Assembly: GCA_020846135.1 (NCBI GenBank)
Contig: JADLEK010000031.1
Coordinates: forward strand, 1 to 64,000
Length of the DNA stretch: 64,000 nt
Reading direction: 5' to 3'
Source: Gammaproteobacteria bacterium
Lineage (GTDB): Bacteria; Pseudomonadota; Gammaproteobacteria; Competibacterales; Competibacteraceae
In this document: positions 36,701 through 44,871 of the stretch, in pieces
Position numbering within the stretch: position 1 is the stretch's first letter
Layout: the number at the start of each line of letters is the position of its first letter
Notes under the pieces: model-generated
What the model was told of the DNA's origin: nothing
What the model saw: only the letters and a program-made list of their open reading frames with translations
The model's database searches: none
Program-made: the position numbers and the translations under genes

Positions 36701-37920
36701 CGCCGACTTCGGTCTGCCTGAACTGGCTGGATGAGATTCGCCGGTTCACCCCGACCCTGACCGCAACCGTGTTTGGCAGCGGCGACCGCCAGGAGACGGT
36801 GGAGCGGATGGGGCCGTTTGACCTGCTGATTTCCAGTTATGGGCTGATGCAGCAGGAAGCGGAACTGCTGACTAGCCGGGAGTGGCGGACCATCGTGCTG
36901 GATGAGGGGCAGTCGATTAAGAACATGGCGACCAAGCGCTCACAGGCTGCGATGGCGCTGCGCGGCGATTTTAAGATGATCGCGACCGGCACCCCGATTG
37001 AGAATCATCTGGGCGAGTTGTGGAATCTGTTCCGCTTTATCAATCCCGGGCTGCTGGGGTCGCTGGAGCGCTTTACCCAGCGGTTTGCGACGCCGATTGA
37101 ACGCGAGGATGAGCAGGCGGCGCGCCGCCGCTTGAAACAGTTGATTCAGCCGTTCATTCTGCGCCGGCTCAAATCCGAGGTGCTGGAGGCGCTGCCGTCG
37201 CGCACCGAGATTTTGCTGCGGGTCGAACTGGAGCCGGCGGAAGCGGCCCTGTATGAAGCGCTGCGGCAACAGTCGCTGGATCGGCTGGCCGAGGTGGACG
37301 ATAACGACACCCAGAAGTCGTTCCGAATTCTGGCTGAACTGATGAAGCTGCGCCGGGCTTGCTGTCATCCGAAGCTGGTGTTGCCGGAAACCGAACTGAG
37401 CGGGTCCAAGCTGGGCGTGTTTGAAGAGGTGCTGGACGAGTTGCTGGAGAATCGGCACAAGGCGCTGGTGTTCAGCCAGTTTGTCGATCATCTGGCGATT
37501 ATCCGTGATCTGCTGGATCGCAAAGGCGTGGCTTATCAATATCTGGATGGCAGTACGCCCGCGCCGGAGCGCAAAAAACGGGTGGATGCGTTCCAGGCCG
37601 GACAGGGCGATGTGTTTCTGATCAGCCTGAAAGCGGGCGGGCTAGGGCTGAACCTGACCGCTGCCGATTATGTGATTCACATGGACCCGTGGTGGAATCC
37701 GGCGGTCGAGGATCAGGCATCCGACCGGGCGCACCGCATCGGTCAGCAACGGCCTGTAACCATCTATCGGCTGGTGACGCAGGGGACCATTGAGGAAAAG
37801 ATCGTGGCCTTGCACCATCAGAAGCGCGATCTGGCCGAGCAGTTATTGGAGGGAACCGGGGCCAGCGGGCGGGTTTCCGCAGCGGATTTGCTGCGGTTGT
37901 TGCAGGAAGAGGGGGCGTAG
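33772..37920 (+). CDS. Large SNF2-family DNA-dependent ATPase
   Basis: This 1382-residue protein has a C-terminal SNF2/RapA-like motor: DDMGLGKT (Walker A, 950-957), DEGQ (Walker B, 1044-1047, where many relatives have DEAH), TGTPIENHLGELW, and the helicase-C motif SDRAHRIGQ (about 1317-1325). The N-terminal 480 residues are helical with TPR-like segments (ARSYLTSGENDYDQALRGWLAFLDG). The middle (480-900) has beta-rich, SWIM/bacterial-SNF2-associated features I cannot assign. ATG 33772 or 33781 is preferred over TTG 33754, which overlaps a terminator-like hairpin. No methylase or nuclease partner is adjacent. Role may be transcription recycling, repair or defence. Confidence 0.9.
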   Translation: MDLMAFADNQTLRESLLVAYESCEPLDRGLLQFMSVIYEGAAKTTLIDYIRLCQLPEFNIKGFPQISLTLVTNRLMKKNLVVKGEYNQLHCHILLIEEMTRRAVCSGDFEMMAKAVQEKKRIANWGDRLYFSGYQQALCELRIAFYRGDMPRVQRILDVCETSFPRDFYQYPPWLLIFNNPLRPEDIRAFPDQWAGQAVVTLFTAAVRNLEPATQTTALAEQLLAENRCVEVVRYYLAEQALLRGDPVKARSYLTSGENDYDQALRGWLAFLDGANDQAIQYYENALKLLRKRTRKRKSYFNHLAGLFYLLALLASNTAAHLRQALEATAPLFEKGAQSPYLTAYRVLQEVVELQQGQRKALTPFDATVRTPPLDRFFQLMALFWLNAAKPDALREPVTALLNTAQDHGYVWFATELTELLRALGGEVNSGKTATCRPLTRLFHLKEPWEHALSALLDLSRLGQEPAGQTAQTRLVWWITCLTSGECAVTPREQKRDARGQWTLGRPVALKRLYGASKNVESLSPQDREICANSIRPFNANYYGSVAYEIDQNRALPLLVGHPLVFWEDNPTVRVDLVRGEPELLVTPKGLQWRLELSPSASVGETVQVVKETPTRLKVVVLSNAHQAVMTILGKGLLVPARAKDQVLATVAALSGLVTVQSSLDTGIENLPEVPASPLPHVHLLPFGEGLKIELLVRPFGAGPYYPPGSGGERVIAEVDGKRVQARRNLKQERQQATAVVKACPTLARQAAEDGEWLLEDPETCLEALLELQTLGDQVVLAWPEGEKFKVNRPASLSQLRLSVQRRQDWFNVDGELRLDNQQVLTMRQLLELLDHSAGRFVTLGEGQFLALTQEFRKRLEELRGFGELTAQGARFHPLAAPALEPLLSEAGSVRTDAAWKAQIKRLREAESLQPVVPSTLQAELRDYQSEGFAWLARLAYWGVGACLADDMGLGKTIQALALILSRAQDGPTLVVAPTSVCLNWLDEIRRFTPTLTATVFGSGDRQETVERMGPFDLLISSYGLMQQEAELLTSREWRTIVLDEGQSIKNMATKRSQAAMALRGDFKMIATGTPIENHLGELWNLFRFINPGLLGSLERFTQRFATPIEREDEQAARRRLKQLIQPFILRRLKSEVLEALPSRTEILLRVELEPAEAALYEALRQQSLDRLAEVDDNDTQKSFRILAELMKLRRACCHPKLVLPETELSGSKLGVFEEVLDELLENRHKALVFSQFVDHLAIIRDLLDRKGVAYQYLDGSTPAPERKKRVDAFQAGQGDVFLISLKAGGLGLNLTAADYVIHMDPWWNPAVEDQASDRAHRIGQQRPVTIYRLVTQGTIEEKIVALHHQKRDLAEQLLEGTGASGRVSAADLLRLLQEEGA

Positions 37921-37992
37921 GTGTTCGCAGGGCGTGGGCGGGCGATCCCGGCTGACGGCCATATCGCCCGCCAAATCCCCCTTCGCTAAAAA

Positions 37993-39084
37993 CTACTGGC
38001 CAGTGATGAACATGGCGTCGCCATAACTGAAAAACCGGTAGCGTTGTTCCACGGCATGACGATAAGCCTTCAATGTCTCCGCATGGCCGGCGAAGGCCGC
38101 GACCAGCATCAGCAAGGTCGATTCCGGCAAGTGAAAATTAGTGATCAGCGCATCCACGATCCGGAAGCGGTAGCCGGGCGCCATGAAAATGCGGGTTTCG
38201 CCTTGCCAGGGCTGGAGTTTGCCCAAACTGGCGGCAGTCTCCAAGGCCCGCACTGCGGTGGTCCCGACCGCAATGACTCGCCCGCCACGCTGTTGCGCCG
38301 TCTGAACCTGCCGGCAAACCTCTGCGCTGACGTTAATCCATTCCGGGTGCATGACATGGTCGGCGATCCGCTCCACCCGCACCGGCTGAAAAGTGCCAGC
38401 CCCGACATGCAGGGTGACAAACGCTTGCGCCACGCCCAGCGCCGCCAATCGATCCAGCAACGCCTGATCGAAATGCAGTCCGGCAGTAGGCGCTGCGACC
38501 GCGCCGGGCTGACGGGCATAGACGGTCTGGTAGCGCTCCCGATCCTCAGCGGTAGGTTCGCGGCGGATGTAGGGCGGCAACGGCATTCGTCCGTACCGCT
38601 CCAGCAAGGTCAGCAGCGGCTGATCCCCTTCCACCTGAATTTCAAATAAATTCTCATGGCGAGCCAGCACGGTCGCGCTAAACCCGGCGTCCAGCAGCAG
38701 CAACCCGCCCGGCTTGGGCGCTTTACTGGCGTGGAGATGCACTAGCGCCCGCTGTTCGCTCAGCACCCGCTCGACCAGCAGTTCAATCCGCCCACCGCTG
38801 GCCTTGCGCCCGAACAGCCGGGCCGGAATCACCCGGGTGTCATTGAACACCAGCAGATCGCCCGGGCGCAGCAGTTCGGGCAGATCGCCAAAACGCCGGT
38901 CGCCGAGTGCGCCGCTGACGCCATCCAGGGTGAGCAACCGGCTGGCGCCGCGCTGCGCCAGCGGATGCTGGGCGATCAATTCCGGCGGCAACTCAAAGTG
39001 AAAATCCTGCCGGCGCAGGGCGCTGGATGATTCCGGGGGAGGTTCGGGGAACCCTAGCCATGGTCTAAACTCTGAGTCTGTCAT
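37993..39084 (-). CDS. queA: S-adenosylmethionine:tRNA ribosyltransferase-isomerase
   Basis: QueA adds the epoxyqueuosine cyclopentene unit to preQ1 in tRNA anticodons. Landmarks are [51 protein letters not shown] and [17 protein letters not shown]. The 363-residue product carries about 20 extra N-terminal residues ([20 protein letters not shown]) before the usual start of similarity. No better ATG/GTG/TTG start is visible after them. It is divergent from dsbC with only 27 bases between the starts. Confidence 0.96.
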   Translation of the reverse strand: MTDSEFRPWLGFPEPPPESSSALRRQDFHFELPPELIAQHPLAQRGASRLLTLDGVSGALGDRRFGDLPELLRPGDLLVFNDTRVIPARLFGRKASGGRIELLVERVLSEQRALVHLHASKAPKPGGLLLLDAGFSATVLARHENLFEIQVEGDQPLLTLLERYGRMPLPPYIRREPTAEDRERYQTVYARQPGAVAAPTAGLHFDQALLDRLAALGVAQAFVTLHVGAGTFQPVRVERIADHVMHPEWINVSAEVCRQVQTAQQRGGRVIAVGTTAVRALETAASLGKLQPWQGETRIFMAPGYRFRIVDALITNFHLPESTLLMLVAAFAGHAETLKAYRHAVEQRYRFFSYGDAMFITGQ

Positions 39085-39111
39085 TGCCTGCCATCACTAT
39101 GGAAAATTGAA

Positions 39112-39903
39112 ATGCATAAAGTCCTGCTGATTGCCGTTGCGCTCGGCGCTTCCGGCGTTGTCCTGGCCGCCGACGATCAAAAACCGGCATCGGCCCCGGT
39201 TCCCAATCCCGCCACGGCGGCGGTTCCTAAAGCGCCAGACCTGGCGAAATTACAGACCGCCCTGAATGGCGCGCAACCGGACAGCATTCGCGCCGCCGCT
39301 ATTCCGGGACTGTACGAGGTGGTGATTGACGGTCAAGTCCTGTATCTGAGCGAGGACGGTCAATTCGTGGTGCAAGGCGATATTCTCGACCTGGGTTCCC
39401 GCGCCAATCTAACCGATCAGCGCCGCGGCGAGTTGCGGGGCGCCGCGCTCAACTCGGTTGATGAAAAAGATATGGTAGTGTTTGCCCCCGAGGGTGCAGT
39501 CAAACACACAGTGACCGTGTTCACCGATATTGATTGTGGTTACTGCCGCAAGATGCACAGCCAGATAGCCGCCTATAACAAGGAAGGCATCAAGATCCGC
39601 TACCTGCTGTTTCCGCGCGAAGGCGTTGGCTCCGAGTCGTTCAACAAGGCCATATCGGTCTGGTGCGCTGATAACCGACAGGATGCGATGACCAAGGCCA
39701 AGCGTGGCGATACGATGGATCGCAAGACCTGCGATAACCCGGTCCAGGCGCAATACGAACTGGGCCAGAAAATAGGGGTGCGCGGTACGCCCAGCATGAT
39801 TCTGGAAAATGGCGAGATGCTGCCGGGCTATGTGCCGCCGACCCAGTTGACGCAAATGCTGACCGAAAACAAAGCGCCCAAACCGGCGGTAGCACAGCCC
39901 TGA
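39112..39903 (+). CDS. dsbC: Periplasmic disulfide isomerase DsbC-like
   Basis: This 263-residue secreted protein has a signal peptide (1-19, VVLA/ADD) and a Pro/Ala-rich linker (22-45). A DsbC dimerisation domain (PGLYEVVIDGQVLYLSEDGQFVVQGDI) follows, then a thioredoxin fold with CGYC as the redox centre and GTPSM with the cis-proline. A second Cys pair (WCADN...TCDN) corresponds to the structural disulfide of DsbC. It corrects wrong disulfides in the periplasm. A DsbD partner is not in the window. Confidence 0.93.
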   Translation: MHKVLLIAVALGASGVVLAADDQKPASAPVPNPATAAVPKAPDLAKLQTALNGAQPDSIRAAAIPGLYEVVIDGQVLYLSEDGQFVVQGDILDLGSRANLTDQRRGELRGAALNSVDEKDMVVFAPEGAVKHTVTVFTDIDCGYCRKMHSQIAAYNKEGIKIRYLLFPREGVGSESFNKAISVWCADNRQDAMTKAKRGDTMDRKTCDNPVQAQYELGQKIGVRGTPSMILENGEMLPGYVPPTQLTQMLTENKAPKPAVAQP

Positions 39904-40003
39904 ACGGGATGCGCCGAGGCTTTTCGGCCAGAAAATTCACGGGGATCACAGTCATTTCTCATAAAGACCATACCGGGCGTCGATCATTATCATTCCAGAA
40001 ACC

Positions 40004-40072
40004 AGCCACGAAAAAACACCGAACACACTGAAAAAGAGAAATTTTCCGTGTTTTTCCGTGTTTTCCGTGGCT
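40004..40072. repeat. Imperfect inverted repeat, family D
   Basis: The arms 40004-40035 and 40041-40072 are near-complementary and rich in CCGTG/CACGG units, with AGCCACG at one end and CGTGGCT at the other. It lies between dsbC and mazG, which converge, and could form a long cruciform or double-ended terminator. Confidence 0.6.
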
Positions 40073-40103
40073 AATACCCATCCGTTTGGTTGGAATGAGA
40101 ACC

Positions 40104-40131
40104 CAAGCGGGTATCATCAAGCGGGTATCAT
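40104..40131. repeat. Perfect 14-bp tandem duplication
   Basis: CAAGCGGGTATCAT occurs twice head to tail (40104-40117, 40118-40131), followed by TTTTTT. It lies just downstream of the mazG stop codon. Confidence 0.7.
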
Positions 40132-40148
40132 TTTTTCAGGAAATCGCC

Positions 40149-40940
40149 TTATTTCCTTTCGGCAATTTTAGCCTGATCCCACAGTGCATCCATTTCCGTC
40201 AAGGTGGATTGGGCAGGAGTGTAGCCCTGTTCGGCCAGCCAGCCTTCAATTTGTCGAAACCGCCGCTCAAATTTGGCATTGGTTCCACGCAGCGCCATTT
40301 CGGGATCAAGCTGAAGATGACGGGCCAGATTAGCCACTGCGAACAGGACGTCGCCCAGTTCATCCGTCAGCCGCTCCGGCGGCGCTTGCGTCGCGATCTC
40401 GTGGCGAATCTCGCCGATTTCCTCTTCAATCTTGGCTAATACCGGCTCCGCTGCCCCCCAGTCAAAGCCGACGTGCGCTGCTTTTTTCTGCAATTTGACC
40501 GCACGGGTCAACCCCGGCAAAGCCAGTGATATTCCGTCCAGCACACTGGTCGATGACTCCCCTTTCTCCGCTTTTTCAGCCGCTTTAATCTGTTCCCAGG
40601 CAGTGGTTTGGGCAGCGGCGTCGGCGTAACGCGCATTGCCAAAGACATGCGGATGGCGACGGGTCATCTTTTCAACAATGCCGCTGGCGACATCGGCAAA
40701 GTTAAACCGGCCTTCTTCCTCCGCAATCCGGGCGTAAAACACTATCTGAAACAGCAAATCGCCGAGTTCGAAGCGCAATTCCGCCCAATCTTCGCGGGCA
40801 ACGGCGTCAGCGACTTCGTAAGCTTCTTCAATGGTGTGAGGAACAATAGTCGCGTAAGTCTGTTGCCGATCCCACGGGCAGCCAGTTTCTGGATCGCGCA
40901 AACGAACCATGAGTTGCAGCAGTTGATCCAGTTCAGTCAA
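40149..40940 (-). CDS. mazG: Nucleoside triphosphate pyrophosphohydrolase MazG
   Basis: This 263-residue tandem MazG protein hydrolyses NTPs to NMPs and clears aberrant nucleotides. The first MazG domain shows CPWDRQQTYATIVPHTIEEAYEVADAV with the EExxE-type metal site, RFELGDLLFQIVFYA, and FGNARY. The second shows EIEEEIGE..., ELGDVLFAVANLARHL. Length matches E. coli MazG (263). It stands alone; the 459 bases upstream hold the inverted-repeat element. Confidence 0.96.
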   Translation of the reverse strand: MTELDQLLQLMVRLRDPETGCPWDRQQTYATIVPHTIEEAYEVADAVAREDWAELRFELGDLLFQIVFYARIAEEEGRFNFADVASGIVEKMTRRHPHVFGNARYADAAAQTTAWEQIKAAEKAEKGESSTSVLDGISLALPGLTRAVKLQKKAAHVGFDWGAAEPVLAKIEEEIGEIRHEIATQAPPERLTDELGDVLFAVANLARHLQLDPEMALRGTNAKFERRFRQIEGWLAEQGYTPAQSTLTEMDALWDQAKIAERK

Positions 40941-41058
40941 AGCAGAGTCTCCTGTTCGCTGGTTAGCGTTTCACGTTCGGCTTTTTTGAAAGTAAGTCCG
41001 CCTTGAGCCAAATCGGGATAGAGCGGCCGCTCCGCCCCATTCAGAACACCTTCAATGG

Positions 41059-41347
41059 TAGGACTTTCGCTTGGACCTCTATTTCGTCTTTCTATCAAAA
41101 GAGCTTATCACCGTGATTGCGTACCTCCTCTCAAATAACATATTGATTTTTAAATTTATTGTGTTTTGCAACCTTTGTTGACATGAAAATTAACGCGAAA
41201 ATAATCAAAATCTTACGGAGGGGTGAGCAAAGTCAGTTATCAGGTAACTTTATTGAAAATATTGGATGCCTGGGTACGTCGAAATACCTAAAAAATGAAC
41301 TTATGCATCTAAAAACATGCATTTTAGGCCCTCAAGCGAAAGTCCTA
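41059..41347. mobile_element. Candidate MITE with TA-flanked 13-bp inverted ends
   Basis: Within the 459-base gap between mazG and the chromate-transporter genes, TAGGACTTTCGCTTG (41059-41073) is repeated in inverted orientation at 41333-41347. If TA is the duplicated target, the element is 285 bases with 13-bp perfect terminal repeats, GGACTTTCGCTTG. The interior is clearly AT-richer than the surroundings. It contains only a weak open frame (41159-41368, 69 codons) with no recognisable protein features. TA duplication is typical of IS630/Tc1-type movement. No transposase is present, so it would need one supplied elsewhere. The outer flanks (40941-41058 and 41348-41399) show nothing else recognisable. 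Confidence 0.5.
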
Positions 41348-41399
41348 ATGGTGATTTCTCTTTGGTAAAGACCACCGCCAACCCGATCCAAATTCACGA

Positions 41400-41921
41400 T
41401 TAAAGCCAACTGCTCAGTCCCAGCAATCCCCCCGCTGCAATCAGCCAAAGAGGATGCAACGCCTGGTAGCGCAGGCTCAACACAGTGGTGACCAGCGCGA
41501 CGCCCCAAGCGCCCAGCCGAAAGTCGGCGGCTTGGGCAATCAGCGTCGCCCCCGAAAACACCAGCCCAACCGCCAGCGGCGCAACGCCGAGACTGATCGC
41601 TTGTTGCCAGCGCCGGCCCGAGAAACGCTCCCAGCGGTCCACCAGCAGGTAAATCAGTACGCTCATCGGCAGACACATGCCGAGAGTAGCCGCCAGCGCC
41701 CCGGACAGGCCGGCTACTTTCCAGCCGATCAGCGTGACCACCAGCACATTCGGCCCCGGCGCGGCCTGGGCAATGGCGTAGAGCTGAGTGAAGGTGGTGT
41801 CGTCCAGCCAGTGATGGTGGCTGACGACCACCCGATGCAGCTCCGGCAACAACGCGGTCGCCCCGCCGAAGGCGACGAAGGACAGCAGGACACAGTCGAG
41901 AAATAACTCGAAGACGATCAT
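41400..41921 (-). CDS. chrA: Chromate transporter, second half (short-chain ChrA)
   Basis: This 173-residue membrane protein contains FGGATALLPELHR and AIAQAAPGPNVLVVTLIGW, the motifs of a CHR domain. Together with the upstream 184-residue homologue it forms a bipartite ChrA, where long-chain ChrA has both halves in one chain. Substrate could be chromate or sulfate. The gene starts 4 bases inside the upstream stop (ATGA). Confidence 0.9.
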   Translation of the reverse strand: MIVFELFLDCVLLSFVAFGGATALLPELHRVVVSHHHWLDDTTFTQLYAIAQAAPGPNVLVVTLIGWKVAGLSGALAATLGMCLPMSVLIYLLVDRWERFSGRRWQQAISLGVAPLAVGLVFSGATLIAQAADFRLGAWGVALVTTVLSLRYQALHPLWLIAAGGLLGLSSWL

Positions 41922-42472
41922 TTCCGCCCCAGCGTCCAGTAGGCCACGCCTCCCGCCAGCAGCAGTCCGGCGATCATCACCAGCGGCATCGGCCAGCGCA
42001 GCAGGGCAATGGCGATCACGGTCAAGCCCGTAAACGGCCAGAACAGCGGTTTCTGCCGGATCGCCATCCCCATCCGCCAGGCCATCGCGAACAACAGGCC
42101 ACAGCCGACCGCCGCAATGCCGCGCAACAGCCCCTGCGCTTGGGGTAACCCGCCGTAGCGGTCATACAGCAGGGCGAGCAGCAGCACGATCAGCACCGGC
42201 CCGGTCAGCAATCCCAGCGGAGCGACGATCGCGCCAGGCAGTCCCTGATAGCGCTTGCCCACCACCACCGCCAGATTGACCACATTCGGACCCGGCAGGA
42301 ACTGGCAGATACCGAGCTGGGCATTGAAGTCTGCGGCGGTCATCCACTGGCGTTCTTCGACCAGCATCCGCCGGGCGAACGGCAACACTCCGCCGAAACC
42401 GGACAGTCCGACTGACGAAAAGCCCCAAAACAGCGCGTTAAGGCTGGGCGAGGATTCCGACCCGGACGTCAT
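41918..42472 (-). CDS. chrA: Chromate transporter, first half (short-chain ChrA)
   Basis: This 184-residue CHR-domain protein has GLSGFGGVLPFARRMLVE and QLGICQFLPGPNVVNLAV. ATG 42472 gives a four-base ATGA overlap with the stop codon of the FabH-like gene and is preferred to ATG 42484 or 42478. About five membrane helices are visible. It is expected to form an antiparallel heterodimer with the second half. Confidence 0.9.
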   Translation of the reverse strand: MTSGSESSPSLNALFWGFSSVGLSGFGGVLPFARRMLVEERQWMTAADFNAQLGICQFLPGPNVVNLAVVVGKRYQGLPGAIVAPLGLLTGPVLIVLLLALLYDRYGGLPQAQGLLRGIAAVGCGLLFAMAWRMGMAIRQKPLFWPFTGLTVIAIALLRWPMPLVMIAGLLLAGGVAYWTLGRK

Positions 42473-43482
42473 CGCCATTGCCACAACGACGCTGCCAGGG
42501 AAATCCCGCCGCCGCTGGCGCAGAACAGCGCCAATGAACCCGGGGTCGGGCCACGGCCTTGAGCAACGGCGTCAGCCAGCGCCATGGGAATGCAGGCCGA
42601 ACCGGTATAGCCATACCGATCCATAATCCAGTGGGTTTTAGCCAAGGGTTGCCCCAGCGCCGCCATCGTCGCTTCAATCGTGCGCAGATTGACCTGAGTA
42701 AAGTAGTAATGATCCACATCATCCGGGGACAAACGGGTTCCAAACCGGGTGCTGGCCTTGGCCAGCAGTTGTTCAATCAGGGGCGGCCATTGTTCAGTAT
42801 TAAACGTGGCCGGAAACGGGCGCATGAATTGCACGACCGGCGGCCCGTAGTGCGCCAGATTTTCCGCAGTCGCCGGATGGAACGCCCCGCCGGTGTAAAT
42901 GCCCAGCGCATCGTGATATTCACCGGCTGCCGCGGTCACGGTCGCCAGCCAGCCCGGTGTTGCGCTGCCGCCCACGATCACCGCGCCGGCGCCGTCGGCA
43001 AACAGTGTTGCAGTCTTCTTATCGTTCCCGTCCAGAAACCGGCTCATCGCGTAAGCGCCAATGACCAGGATCAAGCTCTCATCGGGTTCAGTGATCACGA
43101 TGCGCGCAGCCAGATCCAGAGCGATCACCCAACCGGCGCAGGCGCTGTTCACATCGAACCCGCCGGCCCGGTGCGCGCCCAACTTGGCTTGGACCACGAC
43201 CGCCGTAGCCGGACTGACATAGTCCGGGGTGTCGGTAGCAACGATAATCCGATCCAGCGCCGCCGGTTCCAAACCCGCCTGCGCCAACGCCATTCGCCCG
43301 GCGGCAACAGCCAAATCCGAGGTCACTTGATCCTTGGCCATGAACCGCCGCTCGCGGATCCCGATATGCTCCACCAGCCAGTCGTCAACGGTTGCGCCAA
43401 ACCGGGGAGCAAACTCGGCATTGGTCACCACGCGCTCGGGAACATAGTGACCGGTGCTAATGATTCGGGCGTGACGCATCAA
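42469..43482 (-). CDS. FabH-like 3-oxoacyl-ACP synthase III homologue, atypical active site
   Basis: This 337-residue thiolase-fold protein has the FabH layout: IGIRERRF near the N-terminus, the nucleophile in VNSACAGWV, and LFADGAGAVIVGG. In FabH the catalytic His lies in PHQAN; the aligned stretch here reads FTQVNLRT with no His. The catalytic Asn of GNTSA is replaced in GYTGSA by Tyr. Thus only the Cys of the Cys-His-Asn triad is clear. It may condense unusual substrates or transfer acyl groups. Its stop overlaps the first chrA gene, so the three share a transcript. Confidence 0.85.
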   Translation of the reverse strand: MMRHARIISTGHYVPERVVTNAEFAPRFGATVDDWLVEHIGIRERRFMAKDQVTSDLAVAAGRMALAQAGLEPAALDRIIVATDTPDYVSPATAVVVQAKLGAHRAGGFDVNSACAGWVIALDLAARIVITEPDESLILVIGAYAMSRFLDGNDKKTATLFADGAGAVIVGGSATPGWLATVTAAAGEYHDALGIYTGGAFHPATAENLAHYGPPVVQFMRPFPATFNTEQWPPLIEQLLAKASTRFGTRLSPDDVDHYYFTQVNLRTIEATMAALGQPLAKTHWIMDRYGYTGSACIPMALADAVAQGRGPTPGSLALFCASGGGISLAASLWQWR

Positions 43483-43598
43483 GGTTTCTCCTGTTTGAGG
43501 GCATTCTCTGATCGTGAAGGTGGAACTCCCGGATTATACCGGCTGATCCAGCCATCGATTGCCACCCACCCACTGAGTTTAAAGAGGTAAAGCAAGCC

Positions 43599-43943
43599 AT
43601 GACTTCATCTGCCCCGTTACCCTCCCTGCGGTTCTGCTATGCCGAGGCGCTCCATGTCAAGACTACCCGCCTGCTGGAGACGCTGGAGCAAGCCGAAGAT
43701 CCAGCCAAGCACCGCAGCGCTTTAGGCGATCTGGTGGTGGAATTGACCAGCGCCGGGCTGGATGACTATTTTCTCAAGCCCCTCCAGTTGGCGAAGGTCG
43801 GTTTTGTGGTGCAACAGACCGCGAATCTGGGCGTCGCCGGAGCGACCCGGATCATGGCGCCGATGATCCGTAATATCATTGGTCGCCTGGATAAGCAGCA
43901 GTTGCTGATCATTAGCGGCTATATCCGGCAATTGATGGGTTGA
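43599..43943 (+). CDS. Hypothetical small helical protein
   Basis: This 114-residue protein is mostly helical, without membrane segments or a signal peptide and without a family I recognise. The N-terminal half (LRFCYAEALHVKTTRLLETLEQAEDPAKHRSALGDLV) is charged. The C-terminal half (LAKVGFVVQQTANLGVAGATRIMAPMIRNIIGRL) is amphipathic. AGAGGT lies upstream of ATG 43599. It is divergent from the FabH-like gene and 60 bases before the Rio1 kinase gene. Confidence 0.65.
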   Translation: MTSSAPLPSLRFCYAEALHVKTTRLLETLEQAEDPAKHRSALGDLVVELTSAGLDDYFLKPLQLAKVGFVVQQTANLGVAGATRIMAPMIRNIIGRLDKQQLLIISGYIRQLMG

Positions 43944-44003
43944 CCCTATCAACCATGAGTGGGAACTGGCGACAACACCCCCTGATCCGCGTATAAAGGG
44001 CTT

Positions 44004-44861
44004 ATGAAAATACCCCGAAGAATGAAGCCGTTGGTTGATGAAGGTCTGGTCGACGAGATCCTCGGCGAGCTGAAAAGCGGTAAAGAAGCGCAAGTTTATA
44101 TGGTGCGCTGTGGCGACGCGATCCGCTGCGCCAAAGTTTACAAGGAAGCCCACCAGCGCAGTTTCAAGCAGGCCGTGCAGTATCAGGAAGGCCGGAAGGT
44201 GCGCAGCAGCCGGCGCACCCGCGCCATGGCCCAGCGCACCCGCTATGGGCAAAAAGAGCAGGAAGCCGCCTGGCTCCATGCGGAAGTTGACGCCTTATAT
44301 CAGCTTGCCGCCGCCGGGGTGCGGGTGCCCGCTCCCTTGGGTTTTGTGGAAGGCGTCCTGCTGATGGAGCTGGTCGTGGATGCGGAGGGTCGCCCGGCGC
44401 CCCAGCTCCATGAAGTCACCTTGACCCACGCCCAGGCCCGGGAGTACCACCTTCTGCTGTTGGCGGAGGTGGTGCGGATGCTCTGCGCCGGGCTGATTCA
44501 CGGCGACCTGTCGGAGTTCAATATCCTGGTGGACGCGCAAGGCCCGGTGATCATCGACTTGCCCCAGGCCGTGAATGCCGCGGCGAACAACAGCGCCAAA
44601 ATGATGCTGGTGCGCGATGTCGCCAATATCACTGCCTATTTCGGTCGGTTTGCCGATGAGTTGCTGACCACCGATTACGGCCAGGAAATTTGGGCGCTCT
44701 ATCAACAGGGCAACCTCTCGCCCGATATTGAACTGACCGGATACTTTGAGCGCAGCGCCGTGGCGGCTGATGTCGATGAGGTGATGCGGGTCATTGAGGA
44801 CGCCCGGGAAGAAGCCGTCGCGCGTCAGGCGGCGGCGCTGGACGCCCTAGAGGCGGCCTGA
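44004..44861 (+). CDS. RIO1-type serine/threonine kinase
   Basis: This 285-residue bacterial RIO kinase has a glycine-poor nucleotide loop GELKSGKEAQVYMVR, ATP-lysine in CAKVYKEAHQRSFKQ, catalytic loop IHGDLSEFNILV and metal-binding IDLPQAVN. The basic stretch RKVRSSRRTRAMAQRTRYG (residues 62-80) is typical of the proteobacterial PA4780-like group, which is linked to RNA or stress functions. The closest neighbour on the other side is RtcB, an RNA ligase, in opposite orientation. Confidence 0.9.
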   Translation: MKIPRRMKPLVDEGLVDEILGELKSGKEAQVYMVRCGDAIRCAKVYKEAHQRSFKQAVQYQEGRKVRSSRRTRAMAQRTRYGQKEQEAAWLHAEVDALYQLAAAGVRVPAPLGFVEGVLLMELVVDAEGRPAPQLHEVTLTHAQAREYHLLLLAEVVRMLCAGLIHGDLSEFNILVDAQGPVIIDLPQAVNAAANNSAKMMLVRDVANITAYFGRFADELLTTDYGQEIWALYQQGNLSPDIELTGYFERSAVAADVDEVMRVIEDAREEAVARQAAALDALEAA

Positions 44862-44871
44862 AAGCCGGTTT

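Noticed and set aside
40104..40131. Short CRISPR-like repeat
   Set aside because: Only two adjacent 14-bp copies with no spacers; no array and no cas genes in the window.
41159..41368. 69-codon open frame within the inverted-repeat element
   Set aside because: AT-rich composition makes chance open frames likely; no ribosome-binding site or recognisable features, and the frame runs over the right inverted repeat.
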